Shown: positions 1 to 7,044 of the stretch, piece after piece | Position numbering within the stretch: position 1 is the stretch's first letter | How the letters are laid out: each line of letters begins with the position of its first letter | Assembly: GCA_026770585.1 (NCBI GenBank) | Contig: MU646435.1 | Location: forward strand, 130,218-146,304 | Direction: 5' to 3' | From: Baffinella frigidus | Taxonomy: Eukaryota > Cryptophyceae > Cryptomonadales > Baffinellaceae | Length of the DNA stretch: 16,087 nucleotides | The notes under the pieces: model-generated | Database searches by the model: none | What the model was told of the DNA's origin: nothing | Seen by the model: only the letters and a program-made list of their open reading frames with translations | Made by a program: the position numbers and the translations under genes

Positions 1-2
1 AC

Positions 3-105
3 CTGCTCCTGGTCGCTGATGATAGTCCGGGCGCGCGGCTTGGGCGTCGACCGAGCGTCCGGGCGCTGCTCCGCTGACTGATCCGATTCCGTGGAGGACA
101 CCTTG
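3..105 (-). CDS. Ser/Thr/Pro-rich exon at window edge (partial gene)
   Basis: Flanks are GAGCAG before and GAGCAG|GT after, the donor lying on the first two bases of the window. It reads 34 codons, starting KVSSTESDQSAEQ and ending TIISDQEQ, with mostly G/C third positions. It is polar and looks disordered; I recognise no domain. It would continue the tail of the globin gene beyond the left edge. Its incoming phase does not match the outgoing phase of the exon at 561-630, so an exon or a splice site between them is missing from my model. Confidence 0.45.
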
Positions 106-300
106 CTGCTCGAGGGAAGGCTTTGGGGTTTGAGGTTTGGGGTTTGGGGGTTAGGGTTCAGGGTTGAGGGTTTGGGGTTTGGGGTTTAGGGTTTAGGTCT
201 AGGGTTTAGAGTTTAGGGTCTTGGGTTTAAGATCTAGGGTTTAGGGTGTAGGGTTGACCTCAAACCCAAAACCCTACCCTCGAGCAGCAAGATGTCCTCA
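97..300. repeat. Inverted duplication of an exon edge
   Basis: The stretch around 97-140 (AGGACACCTTGCTGCTCGAG then heptamers) returns reverse-complemented around 245-299 (C-rich heptamers, then CTCGAGCAGCAAGATGTCCT). It copies the acceptor side of the exon at 3-105 with its flanking telomere-like DNA. The space between is heptamer repeat. It is one of only two places where the heptamer is C-rich on the + strand. Confidence 0.7.
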
Positions 301-430
301 GAGTTTAGGGTGTAGGGTTGAGGGTTTGGAGCTCCGCTGACTCCTCCCATTCCGTGCCAGAAATTTTGATGCTGGAGGGTAGGGTTCAGGGTCTATATTG
401 AGTGTGGGGTTCAGGGTTCAATTGTCGGGT
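121..430 (+). repeat. Degenerate telomere-like heptamer tract
   Basis: Mixed TTTGGGG, TTTAGGG and TGTAGGG units, interrupted by the inverted exon edge (about 275-299) and by a direct, degraded copy of part of the 3-105 exon at about 331-358 (GCTCCGCTGACT shared). It would be intron filler for the minus-strand gene. Confidence 0.85.
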
Positions 431-560
431 TCAGAGTTTAAGTATGGATGCCAACACCGAAACGATGTTGGTTTCCCGCGCCCTAACCCGGATTGGTGCG
501 AGATCGGCCGTCACCGAAACGTTTCGGTCGACAGTGGGCGCTGCACGCTCGCAACGTTAC

Positions 561-630
561 CCTGCCCAGGCGATCCTCCCCCCTTGGACGCGCGCGTGCT
601 CTGCAGGAGGTGTGAAACCCCTTTCTGCAC
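561..630 (-). CDS. Basic/Gly-rich exon of the globin gene tail
   Basis: The acceptor is ACACCAG| at 630 and the donor AGG|GTAACG at 561. In the frame set by the preceding exon (phase 0) it reads 23 codons, VQKGVSHLLQ followed by STRASKGGGSPGQ, with G/C-rich third positions; the other frames are poorer. It ends in phase 1. No domain is recognised. It is flanked on the + strand by a long TTTGGGG tract (its upstream intron). On the other strand 398-751 is also open, but that frame runs straight into the heptamer repeat and is taken as fortuitous. Confidence 0.5.
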
Positions 631-649
631 CTGGTGTTGGGTTTCGAGT

Positions 650-845
650 TTAGTGTTTGGGGGTTGGGGGTTGGGGTTTTGGGTTTGGGGTTTGGGGTTT
701 GGGGTTTGGGGTTTGGGGTTTGGGTTTTGGGGTGTGGGGTGTGGGTTTTAGGGTTTGGGGTTTGGGGTGTAGGGTCCAGGGTTTCGGGTCCAGGCTTTTG
801 GGCTGAGGGGTTAGGGGTTAGGGTTCAGGGTTTCGGGTTTTGGTT
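650..845 (+). repeat. Telomere-like tract, TTTGGGG variant dominant
   Basis: Heptamers mostly GGGTTTG with GGGTGTG and GGGTTAG variants, lying in the intron between the exons at 946-1019 and 561-630. Confidence 0.9.
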
Positions 846-848
846 CAG

Positions 849-893
849 GTGCACCCCATTGGGCTTGGCGCTCGCAAGAGATGCCGCGGGCAC
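849..893 (-). pseudogene. Partial copy of the exon at 946-1019
   Basis: On the minus strand this matches the last part of the neighbouring exon. Both read a LA(S/T)AKPNG peptide followed by the same donor GGG|GTGCAC. No acceptor is seen, and the copy lies just downstream of the complete exon. Confidence 0.65.
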
Positions 894-945
894 TCGGCTT
901 GAGGGTTTGGGGGATAGTTTTCAGGGGTGAGGGTGTAGGGTGCAC

Positions 946-1019
946 CCCGTTGGGCTTGGCGGTCGCGAGGGTGGGCACCCGGCTGACCCGTGAGGTGCGT
1001 CTCGCTTGGAGGTGTGCAC
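946..1019 (-). CDS. Arg-rich exon of the globin gene tail
   Basis: The acceptor is ACATCAG| and the donor AACGGG|GTGCAC. It enters in phase 1 (matching the exit of 2223-2400) and leaves in phase 0 (matching 561-630). Its 24 codons begin AHLQARRTSRVSRV and end TLATAKPNG. It is basic and probably disordered, with no recognised domain. Placement rests on splice borders, phase and the presence of a partial copy next to it. Confidence 0.5.
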
Positions 1020-1041
1020 CTGATGTCACAGAATGTATTAA

Positions 1042-1373
1042 TTACAGCCTTTCCTGGCAGCGAAAGTCACTACGGCTCGCGTGGCAATGTGTACCTGAGG
1101 TGCGGATGTGTTTTGTTTCAGAGAAGGTGTTACCACGCAAGAGTGTAAGGCAGAGTGGCCTGCAGGAGAAATAGTCAGATCTGACTATTTTTTAAGTTCA
1201 TAAGTGGACATTCTCCCCAGAGAAAAATCGAAATTTCGGGAAGTTGGTACAAATTCCGTGTGAACTGACTTGTTTTCCTAGGTCAGCCCTACACTCTTGC
1301 GTGGTAGTTACAGCCTTTCCCGACAGCAGAAGGTACTAAGGTTCGCGTTGTGGTGTGTATCTGCGGTGTGGGA
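1042..1373. repeat. Diverged direct repeat flanking a TIR element
   Basis: About 65 bp beginning TTACAGCCTTTCC occur at 1042-1106 and again at 1308-1373, with many substitutions. The second copy begins right after the TIR element at 1131-1306, so this region was duplicated around, or together with, the element. Confidence 0.7.
1131..1306. mobile_element. 176-bp TIR element (MITE-like) with TA ends
   Basis: The ends are 21-bp inverted repeats with one mismatch: TACCACGCAAGAGTGTAAGGC at 1131-1151 and its complement at 1286-1306. Both outer ends are TA, which would suit a Tc1/mariner-type target duplication, but the family is not established. The inside is AT-richer than its surroundings and holds a perfect 22-bp palindrome (1169-1190, centre AGATCT). 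There is no coding capacity. Confidence 0.7.
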
Positions 1374-1550
1374 CCCTGTCAACTTTTGGTACGGGGCCCA
1401 TCAACTATCAATTTTCCACGCGGAAAGTTGTGGTGCGTGGAAAATTCGTGGTGGTGGGTGACTCGCTGGACGGATGGCCGCATACACCCCCGTGTCGGTG
1501 TCTATGTATTGCAGACGACTGTGTCGAAGAAGCAGCACAGTGCGGCTGGG

Positions 1551-1622
1551 AAGCAGAAGAGTGTGTCTAGGAAACATAGGAGTGTGTCTAGGAAGCACAC
1601 CAGCGTGTCTAGGACACAGAAG
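1551..1622 (+). repeat. 21-bp tandem repeat, dispersed family
   Basis: Units such as AAGCAGAAGAGTGTGTCTAGG start at 1551, 1572 and 1593, with a partial fourth. Single or double units recur at 1782-1812 and at 7847-7878, the latter exactly at the breakpoint of a truncated exon copy. Confidence 0.8.
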
Positions 1623-1734
1623 TTTAGGGTTACGGGGAGGCACCATGACGGTGATCGCCACTTGGAGTTTAGGGTTTAGGGTGTAGGGTTAAGGGGATAC
1701 ACCATACCGGTGGCTTTCCGCCATGGGGGACGCA

Positions 1735-1910
1735 GCAGCATCGGGGGTCCCCGCAGAGGCACACCCGTAGGATCAACGGAATTAGAAGAGTGTGTCTAGA
1801 AAGCAGAAGTTTAGCGTTAAAAGGGGTTGCACCAGGACCGCTTTATCTTTCCGGGATGCGGCAGCATCGGCGGTCCCCGCAGTCACGTCCTCCGGGAAAC
1901 CACCTCCCCT
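1735..1910 (-). pseudogene. Two fragments related to the exon at 2223-2400
   Basis: Around 1743-1765 and 1866-1900 the + strand repeats the GGGGGTCCCCGCA core (second copy GGCGGTCCCCGCA) and TCCTCCGGG of the exon near 2245-2282. On the minus strand they read AGTPDAAAS and AGTADAAAS, against AGTPGRAAT in the exon. Neither has a clear acceptor. Confidence 0.55.
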
Positions 1911-1956
1911 CCGTCCGCGCGGTTTACAAGTACCAGTCGCGCGATCTAATAGGGTG

Positions 1957-2102
1957 ACGGCCTGAAAATTGGGTTGTTAGACCTACGGCATTGCCTAGGA
2001 CCTCCTACCGTAGGCCGAGACTTTTGGGTCCCAGGACCCCTCGGCCTACTGTAGGAGGTCCTAGGCAATGCCGTATGCCTAACTACCCCATTTTCAGGCC
2101 GT
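1957..2102. mobile_element. 146-bp fold-back element
   Basis: This is a near-perfect palindrome. The left arm (ACGGCCTGAAAATTGGG... through CCTACCGTAGGCCGA, to about 2021) matches the complement of the right arm ending at 2102, with few mismatches over about 62 bases. It is non-coding. The inner motif CCTACGGCATTG is shared with the palindrome at 11775-11876, so they look like one family. Confidence 0.8.
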
Positions 2103-2222
2103 TAGCCTATGAGATTCATACGTCCAATTTCCGTCATTCGTATCCGAATTCAAACGAGATCCGTTTGCCCCCTTGCTATCCGACCAAGGTAGGGCGTAGG
2201 GTGGAGAGGGTCTGGTGGGTAC

Positions 2223-2400
2223 CGCGGCCAGGGGTGGCGGCACGACCGGGGGTCCCCGCATCGTCCTCCGGGGAACTCCGATCTTCAACGGAAGCGTCAG
2301 AGAGGTCCGAGGCGTTGGGTTCGAGATAGGGCCGCGAGGTTTGCGGGTGCGTGATGGCGACTTTCTTCGGGGCCTTTTTCGCGCCGCGGTTCCGGATCAC
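2223..2400 (-). CDS. Charged Ser/Pro-rich exon of the globin gene tail
   Basis: The acceptor is GATACAG| at 2400 and the donor CGCG|GTACCC at 2223. It holds 59 codons, phase 0 in and phase 1 out. It starts VIRNRGAKKAPKK (a basic cluster that could act in nuclear targeting or RNA binding, untested), then an acidic Ser-rich run SDLSDASVEDRSSPEDD, and ends in Gly/Thr/Pro. Composition says intrinsically disordered; no domain is recognised. This is one of the longest exons here and has high G/C in third positions. Confidence 0.62.
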
Positions 2401-2822
2401 CTGTATCGCGTGTGTGGATCACGTTTCAGTTCCAAGGTCGACGTGCAGCCCTCAGATCCGATCTGAGGGCCGAGCTGAGGGCAACCACACAACTGAACCA
2501 ACTTGGTTCTGAAACGTTGTCCCGGGTGGCGCTACACCAGGCTAGCTTTTTAATTGGATCCATTCCTGGGGGCAATAATGTTTCATTCGTACCAATAACC
2601 ACTTCTTAAATGCAGGAGCCTCAACCTTGGAATCTGATGTGTGGCCGGGCGTGGCTACCTCGAGCGCGCGTCGCTAGAAGGAGGTCCGGGCGTGCCTACC
2701 TACCTCGTGAATAACCCATGAGTGCATACCCCATACGACCTTACGGTGGGCAATCCGTAGGGACATAGGGGTGTTCCTACGGATCCGAACACGTTCTTGA
2801 TTGCTCAGCCACCGAAACTCCC
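2401..2822. other. Non-coding stretch with short inverted repeat
   Basis: I see no supported exon. It holds a perfect inverted repeat at 2449-2469 (10-bp arms CCCTCAGATC around one base) and a second small palindrome near 2490-2512 (GAACCAA/TTGGTTC). The 2612-2645 stretch weakly resembles 12720-12755 (AGG.CCTC.ACCT then GATGTGTG). Confidence 0.5.
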
Positions 2823-3004
2823 TTCGTAGCCCGGTGTGTGGTGCTCTCTTCGTAGCCAGCTTTGCGGTGCTCCCTACGTAGCCAGCTGTGTGGCGCTGAC
2901 TGCATAGCCCGCTGTGTGGTGCTCCCTTCGTAGCCCGCAGTGCGGTGCTCCCTTCGTAGCCAGCTGTGCAGAGCTGACTGCGAAGCCGGTTGTGCGGGGC
3001 ACCG
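2823..3004 (+). repeat. 26-bp minisatellite, seven units
   Basis: Units beginning TTCGTAGCC or close variants start at 2823, 2849, 2875, 2901, 2927, 2953 and 2979, with exactly 26-bp spacing. The period is not a multiple of three, so the open frames across it (2674-3042 minus) are not maintained as protein repeats. Confidence 0.88.
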
Positions 3005-3060
3005 CACTCTGATGCGGTGCATCGGTGCACCGAGCTGGACACCGAGCTGGATACCGGGGT

Positions 3061-3112
3061 TAGGGGCTAGGGGTAAGGGGCTAGGGGTTGGAATTTAGGG
3101 GTTGGGGGTTTA
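3061..3112 (+). repeat. Short telomere-like tract
   Basis: TTAGGGG/CTAGGGG-type units next to a short duplicated phrase CACCGAGCTGGA (near 3029, 3040 and 3117). Confidence 0.8.
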
Positions 3113-3131
3113 CGGGCACCGAGCTGGATAC

Positions 3132-3270
3132 CTCGAGTGCGCGGCGCAGGAAGGTGGGCGATTTGGCAACCAGCACAGGCTTTCCGCGGTTCATCTGCGA
3201 GCTTCCGTTTGAAGACGTCGAGACGACCGTCACCGAGTTCAGCCCCGCGCTCCCGTCTGACGTCAGCGAA
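3132..3270 (-). CDS. Ser/Thr-rich exon of the globin gene tail
   Basis: The acceptor is GAACAG| at 3270 and the donor CTCGAG|GTATCC at 3132. It enters in phase 2 (completing AG+T from the exon at 3595-3662) and leaves in phase 0. Its 46 codons start SLTSDGSAGLNSVTVVS and end PTFLRRALE. Third positions are G/C-rich in this frame and clearly poorer in the other minus frame, which is also open. GLNSV echoes GVNSV of the preceding exon, so the two may be old duplicates. It is Ser/Thr-rich and likely disordered. Confidence 0.65.
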
Positions 3271-3284
3271 CTGTTCGTGAGTTT

Positions 3285-3588
3285 GGGGGTTAGGGGTTTG
3301 GGGTTGGGGGTTGGGGGTGAGGGGTTAGGGGTTGGGGGTGAGGGCTGAAGGGTTAGGAGTTAGGGGTTAGGGGTGAGGGGTTAAGGGTTGGGGGTTGGGG
3401 GTTAGGGGTTAGGGGTTAGAGGTTAGGGGTTGGGGGTTAGAGGTTAGGGGCTAGGGGTTGGAATTTAGGGGTTAGGGGTTGAGGGTTAGGGGTGAGGAGT
3501 TAGGGGTTTAGGGGTGAGGGGTTAGGGGTTAGGGGTTAGGGGTTAGGGTTTAGGGGTTAGGGGTTGGGGTTTAGGGGTGAGGTGTTGG
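3285..3588 (+). repeat. Telomere-like tract, TTAGGGG variant
   Basis: Long run dominated by GGGGTTA units with GGGGTTG and GGGGTGA variants. It forms nearly the whole intron between the exons at 3595-3662 and 3132-3270. Confidence 0.95.
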
Positions 3589-3594
3589 GATTGC

Positions 3595-3662
3595 CTGTGC
3601 GGCAGCGAGATAGTCGGTAGCGAATCGGTAGTCACAGCGGACGGCACCGAGTTCACGCCCGT
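3595..3662 (-). CDS. Ser/Thr-rich exon with GC donor
   Basis: The acceptor is AACCAG| directly after a TTTAGGG tract; the donor appears to be CACAG|GCAATCC (GC rather than GT). It enters in phase 0 and leaves in phase 2, agreeing with both neighbours. The 22 codons start TGVNSVPSAVTTDSLP. No domain is recognised. The unusual donor is the main weakness. Confidence 0.55.
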
Positions 3663-3665
3663 CTG

Positions 3666-4126
3666 GTTTAAGGTTTAGGGTTTAGGGTTTAGGGTTTAGG
3701 GTTCAGGGTTTAGGGTTTAGGGTTCAGGGTTGCGGGTTTCGGGTTTCGGGTTGAGGGTTTCGGGTTTCGGGTTTCGGGTTTCGGGTTTCGGGTTGAGGGT
3801 TGACGGTTTCGATTTTCGGGTTTCGGGTTTCGGGTTTCGGGTTCCGGGTTTCGGGTGTAGGGTTTCAGGTTTCGGGTTTCGGGTTTCGGGTTTCGGGTTT
3901 CGGGTTTCGGGTCTCGGGTTTCGGGTTTCGGGTTTCGGGTTTAGGGTTTCAGGTTTCGGGTTTCGGGTTTCGGGTTTCGGGTTTCGGGTTTCGGGTCTCG
4001 GGTTTCGGGTTTCGGGTTTCGGGTTTCGGGTTTCGGGTGTAGGGTTTCAGGTTTCGGGTTTCGGGCTTCGTGTTTCGGTTTTCGGGTTTCGGGTGTGGGG
4101 TGCAGGGTGTAGGGTCCAAGGTTTGC
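3666..4126 (+). repeat. Long TTTCGGG-variant telomere-like array
   Basis: It opens with TTTAGGG units, then about 350 bases dominated by TTTCGGG, with sporadic TGTAGGG and TTCAGGT. The open frames across it on both strands are low-complexity translations of a heptamer and are not genes. Confidence 0.95.
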
Positions 4127-4147
4127 CTCGGTCGCGGAGTAGTTAAC

Positions 4148-4222
4148 CTCCTCCTCGTTCTCGGAATCCTCCATGGAGAAGAATGGCTTGGCCTCCTCGT
4201 CGTGGCAATGCGCGCAGAAACC
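4148..4222 (-). CDS. Cys/His and acidic exon of third-domain region
   Basis: The acceptor is CGGCAG| at 4222; the donor is GAGGAG|GTTAAC at 4148, with an alternative GC donor ACCGAG|GCAAAC at 4127 (also in frame). Its 25 codons, phase 0-0, begin GFCAHCHDEEAKPFFSMED and end in Glu. FFSMED may correspond to LFSFTD of globin 1 (the C/CD region). CAHCH fits the c-type haem-attachment pattern CxxCH, but equally a metal-binding turn or chance. Degraded copies lie at 4361-4388 and 4576-4593. Confidence 0.6.
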
Positions 4223-4700
4223 CTGCCGAAAGTCAATTTAGTACCGGGAACGCTCATTCCTCGCGAAAGTGGCCGACTCGTGGTACAGACAATAGAAGGA
4301 CCTTTGACGATAGAAGGACCTCTGACAATAGAAGGGCCTACAGACAATAGAAGGACCTCTCCTCGTCGTGACAGTGCGTGCACAACCCCTGCCGGATGCC
4401 ATAAGTCAATTCTTCTTCTTCTGTATTACTCTCTTAAAGGTCGTGTACACAGGTCCTAACCTATCAAATTTAGTACGTGTGTTGCTCAAAATATGGAGAC
4501 CGTAAGTTAATTTATCCTCAAAATGAGGAGACCGGAGGTTAATTTCCCTGGTGTGTTATACAAACTGTTCAACTGCGCTCACAACCCTTGCCGGTTTAGG
4601 TTGCAAAAAGACAATTTCGTACCAGGAGTTTTTGATTCCTTTCTGAAAGTGACCGACGCGTGGTACAGACAATAGAAGGACTTCTCCTCGGCTATGGAGA
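4223..4700 (-). pseudogene. Decayed tandem copies of the CAHCH exon unit
   Basis: A unit containing the exon acceptor region recurs. At 4361-4388 the minus strand reads CAG|GGG then LCTHCHDEE, but runs into a TAG at 4338-4340. At 4576-4593 the matching Cys codon is TGA. Flanks share ACAGACAATAGAAGGAC, itself repeated four times in 4288-4360. The rest, including AT-richer 4400-4560, shows no exon. Confidence 0.65.
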
Positions 4701-4785
4701 TTGCACTGTTCGAAGGTGTTAGCAGACACACGCTAACTCCCAACCCCTCACCCCTCATTTGAGGTCGCTTCTGCTCTGAGAGATG

Positions 4786-4930
4786 GTGCAGCGAGAGGGT
4801 GGTCTGAGAGGGTACAATGAGAGGGTACACTGAGAGGGTACAATGAGAGGGTGCAGTGCGAGGGTGCAGTGAGAGGGTGCAGTGCGAGGGTGCAGTGCGA
4901 GGGTGCAGTGACAGGGTGCAGTGACAGGGT
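4786..4930 (+). repeat. 13-bp minisatellite (AGGGTGCAGTGAG family)
   Basis: About eleven units GAGGGTGCAGTGA/GAGGGTACAATGA in tandem. The same unit reappears in two or three copies at 5121-5155 and in about seven at 11622-11712, both times beside exon-derived sequence of this gene. The low-complexity open frames on the minus strand here are read-through of this repeat. Confidence 0.9.
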
Positions 4931-4944
4931 ACCGGCAGGAGCAC

Positions 4945-5060
4945 CTGCATGAAGGTGCAAACACACGTCTCCGTGAGTGTCGCGTTCGGCCGTACAAACA
5001 CACGTCTCGGTGAGTTGCAAACACACGTCTCCGTGAGTGACGCGTTCTGCCGTGCCCCAT
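4945..5060 (-). pseudogene. Three partial copies of the exon at 5303-5401
   Basis: Minus-strand reading at 4945-4992 gives NATLTETCVCTFMQ followed by an intact donor CAG|GTGCTC; two shorter copies (4993-5013 and 5014-5060) keep the CACACGTCTC core. All lack the 5' half of the exon, including the Trp. Confidence 0.7.
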
Positions 5061-5183
5061 CTACGGAGCTTGCTAGTTGCGAGCAAGGGGTCCGCAGAGG
5101 CAGCTGCCGCTAAGAGGGTGGCTGCAGTGAGAGGGTACAGTGAGAGGGTGCAAGAGACGGTGAAGGAGGCACACCAGCAGGAA

Positions 5184-5264
5184 GGTGCAGACACACGTCT
5201 CGGTGAGCTTAGCGTTCGCCCTCGCCCCAAACTCCTCCGGGCCAGAGTTGGCGTCAGGAGCTAA
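5184..5264 (-). pseudogene. Near-complete decayed copy of the exon at 5303-5401
   Basis: It matches the exon over DANSGPEEFGARANAK and LTETCVCTFL, but the 5' end that encodes the conserved Trp is deleted and the donor context CAG|GTTCTA has become CTGGTGTGC. It sits immediately downstream of the better copy in transcript order. Confidence 0.7.
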
Positions 5265-5302
5265 GGACTACGGGGTTAGGGTTGAGGGTCCATGGGTAGA
5301 AC

Positions 5303-5401
5303 CTGAAGAAACGTGCAGACACACGTCTCCGTCAACTTAGCGTTCGCCCTCGCCCCAAACTCCTCCGGGCCAGAGTTTGCGTCAACGATCCCCCACAGCT
5401 C
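5303..5401 (-). CDS. Third globin domain, A/B helix exon
   Basis: The acceptor is ATACCAG| and the donor CTTCAG|GTTCTA; phase 0-0, 33 codons. It starts ELWGIVDANSGPEEFG. The first 22 residues from the second Leu (LWGIV... to ...ANAKL) align without gaps to SWDDIT... to ...IYAEL of globin 2: the A-helix Trp is kept, and EEFG replaces DDIG. The join HSLQ-ELW mirrors NIVQ-HSW between globins 1 and 2. After that it becomes Cys-rich (TCVCTF), and no E, F, G or H helix follows in the downstream exons, so the third domain looks truncated or highly diverged. Confidence 0.68.
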
Positions 5402-5407
5402 CTGGTA

Positions 5408-5745
5408 TAGGATTTAGGGTTTAGGGTTTAGGGTTTAAGGTTTAGGGTTGAGGGTTGAGGGTTGAGAGGTTTGTGTTTGGGGTTTGGGGTTTGAGGTTTA
5501 GGGTTTAGGGTTTAGGGTTTAGGGTTCGGGGTGCAGGGTTTGGGGTTTAGGGTTTGGGGTTTAGGGTGTAAGGTTTAGGGTTTGGAGTTTGGGGGTTTAG
5601 GTTTAGGGTTTAGGGTTTAGGGTTTAGGGTTTCGGGTTTGGGGTTTGGGGTTTGGGGTTGAGGATTTAGGGTTTAGGGTTCAGGTTTTAGGGTTTAGGGT
5701 TTAGGGTTTGGGGTTTGGGGTTTAGGGTTTAGGGTTCAGGGTTTA
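5408..5745 (+). repeat. Telomere-like tract, mixed TTTAGGG/TTTGGGG
   Basis: Nearly pure heptamers; stretches such as four consecutive GGGTTTA units occur. It forms the whole intron between the exons at 5750-5802 and 5303-5401, up to a few bases from both splice sites. Confidence 0.95.
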
Positions 5746-5749
5746 GGAC

Positions 5750-5802
5750 CTGGAGGCTGTGGCCGTGGTCCTCGCCCTCTTGGATCGCCTCCACCATCGA
5801 GT
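5750..5802 (-). CDS. Globin 2 C-terminal H-helix exon
   Basis: The acceptor AAACCAG| is formed at the edge of a TTTAGGG tract; the donor is CTCCAG|GTCC. It enters in phase 1 (G+AC gives Asp) and leaves in phase 0. It encodes SMVEAIQEGEDHGHSLQ. Joined to the exon at 6432-6557, the stretch from the H-helix AW to the final Gln is 28 residues, the same length as in globin 1, and SMV falls at the same place in both. That argues strongly that this is the true partner rather than its neighbour at 5916-5953. Confidence 0.78.
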
Positions 5803-5804
5803 CT

Positions 5805-5900
5805 GGTTTGGGGTTTAGGGGTTAGGGGTTAGGGGTTAGGGGTTGGGGGTTACGGGTTACGGGTTAGGGTTTTGTGATTAGGGTGTAGGGGTTAGTGTAG
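5805..5900 (+). repeat. Telomere-like tract between duplicate exons
   Basis: GGGGTTA and GGGTTAC-type units between two homologous exons. Confidence 0.88.
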
Positions 5901-5915
5901 CAGCCGCAGCTCTAC

Positions 5916-5953
5916 CCGCCCCCCCCCATCTGTGATTGCCTCGGCCATCGAGA
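5916..5953 (-). CDS. Alternative or relic copy of the globin 2 last exon
   Basis: The acceptor is CCCAG| and the donor CGG|GTAGAG, with the same phases (1 in, 0 out) as the homologous exon at 5750-5802. It encodes SMAEAITDGGGR, five residues shorter, and would change the split codon from Asp to Val. There is no in-frame stop. It could be a mutually exclusive alternative exon or a decaying duplicate. The poly-C run on the + strand (5916-5928) encodes the Gly run. Confidence 0.45.
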
Positions 5954-5954
5954 C

Positions 5955-6350
5955 TGGGTTAGGGGTTAGGGTTTGGACAACCAGGGGTTAGCCGATGTCC
6001 GGGGCTAGAGGCGTGGGTCGTACCAATGAAAGAGCGATTGATAATTTATTGCCAAACAACCAGCGTCACCGCCGCACATGCGAAGCATCGTGTCACTACT
6101 GTACCCCGTGTCGGCCGTTCATACGAGCATTTTCCGGGTGGGTTCTAACTCCAGCTCCTACCATACTAATGGAAATTACTACACGCTGCTCTTGTCTCCA
6201 CCGTTACTCCGAGTAACCGAGGTTCCCATTAGGTTGGTGGCGTGTGGGTCGTGCCAGAGACTCCTGATTCAGGGTCACGTGACGCTACATCGCCGGAAAA
6301 GCTCAGGTGATTCGAGAATGGTGGGAGGGGGGGGGCGAGAGGGTAGCGAC
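5955..6350. other. Intronic stretch with no recognised exon
   Basis: No supported coding sequence. It begins with a short heptamer remnant. A phrase GGCGTGGGTCGTACCA (near 6010) is loosely repeated near 6239-6254. A weak + strand open frame at 5995-6216 has no recognisable domain and no supporting context. Confidence 0.5.
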
Positions 6351-6378
6351 CCACGATAACATTGACGACACCGCCCAG
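6351..6378 (-). pseudogene. Fragment copy of the end of the globin 2 G/H exon
   Basis: It reads GVVNVIV followed by G|GTCGCT, against GVVVNIIM then G|GTCCCC in the exon at 6432-6557. There is no acceptor. It lies just downstream of the full exon and could act as a competing donor. Confidence 0.6.
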
Positions 6379-6431
6379 GGGAGAGTGGTGGGAGGAGCGT
6401 GGTGGGAAGGGGAGGGGGGGGGGGGGGGGAC

Positions 6432-6557
6432 CCATGATGATGTTGACGACAACGCCCCACGCCTTCTCCTCCAGGGTGCCCCAATTGTCTCCAGCAGCGT
6501 CCGCGAGTGCGCCCATCAGGATAGGGCCCATCAGGGGTATCATGTGCGGCCTCACTC
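6432..6557 (-). CDS. Globin 2 G-H helix exon
   Basis: The acceptor is CTCGCAG| and the donor ATGG|GTCCCC, right beside a poly-G (+) run. It enters in phase 1, completing the Gly of the preceding TACG, and leaves in phase 1. Its 41 codons start VRPHMIPLMGPILM, pass through ADAAGDNWGTLEEKAW and end VVVNIIM. This is a typical globin FG corner, G helix and start of H helix (YGV/R.H at the corner, W..E..AW before H). From the F8 His to the AW it is 37 residues in both globins here, with no gap. Confidence 0.85.
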
Positions 6558-6639
6558 CTGCGAGCAGGCACAACACCGTGCGGGGTTTACTGTTTCCAAC
6601 GTGGAAACACGGTGACAATCCAGCCCCCTGTGACAATCT

Positions 6640-6757
6640 GAGCCCCAAAGCCTTCTACTCTAAGGTGCCCCAATTGTCTCCAGCAGCGACCGCGAGAGCG
6701 CCCATCAGGATAGGGCCCATGAGGGGTATCATGCGCGGCCGCACTCATGCGAGGAAG
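6640..6757 (-). pseudogene. Broken copy 2 of the globin 2 G-H exon
   Basis: It reads MIPLMGPILMGALAVAAGDN, then WGTLE and a TAG stop at 6655-6657, where the intact exon has a second Glu. The acceptor CGCAG has become CGCAT. After the stop the sequence diverges into a GCTCAGATTGTCACAGGGG phrase shared by the other copies. Confidence 0.78.
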
Positions 6758-6839
6758 CACACCATCCGTTGTATGTTTAGTTTTTCCAACGAGGGAACAG
6801 GGCGTCACGAGACGACGGGGTTGGTCACAATGTGAGCCC

Positions 6840-6938
6840 TTTTTTCCTGGTCCAGAGTCCTCTAGTTGTCTCCAGCAGCATCCGCGAGTGCGCCCATCAG
6901 GATAGGGCCCATCAGGGGCATCATGTGCGGCCTCACTC
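6840..6938 (-). pseudogene. Broken copy 3 of the globin 2 G-H exon
   Basis: The acceptor TTGCAG| is intact (exon edge 6938) and PHMMPLMGPILMGALADAAG is conserved, but the Trp codon of GDNW is a TAG stop at 6862-6864 and the 3' part is shifted. If spliced in, it would truncate the protein. Confidence 0.78.
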
Positions 6939-7044
6939 CTGCAATCACAAGGTGGGGTTGCGGGTTTAAGGTGTAGGGTTTCCAACGATGCATCAGGGCG
7001 GTGCCGAGCGGTGACAATGTGAGCCCCCTGTGACAATCTGAGCC

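Noticed and set aside
2674-3042. Minus frame with apparent protein repeats over the 26-bp minisatellite
   Set aside because: The 26-bp period changes frame at each unit, so no protein repeat is maintained; no splice or domain support.
3088-3348. + strand frame with donor-like GTGAGT after LPSDVSELF
   Set aside because: The same bases form a phase-consistent Ser/Thr-rich exon on the minus strand; only one + strand border is plausible.
3730-4383. Open frames of FRVSGFG-type repeats on both strands
   Set aside because: They are translations of TTTCGGG/TTTAGGG heptamers; seven-base units stay open in several frames at once without coding.
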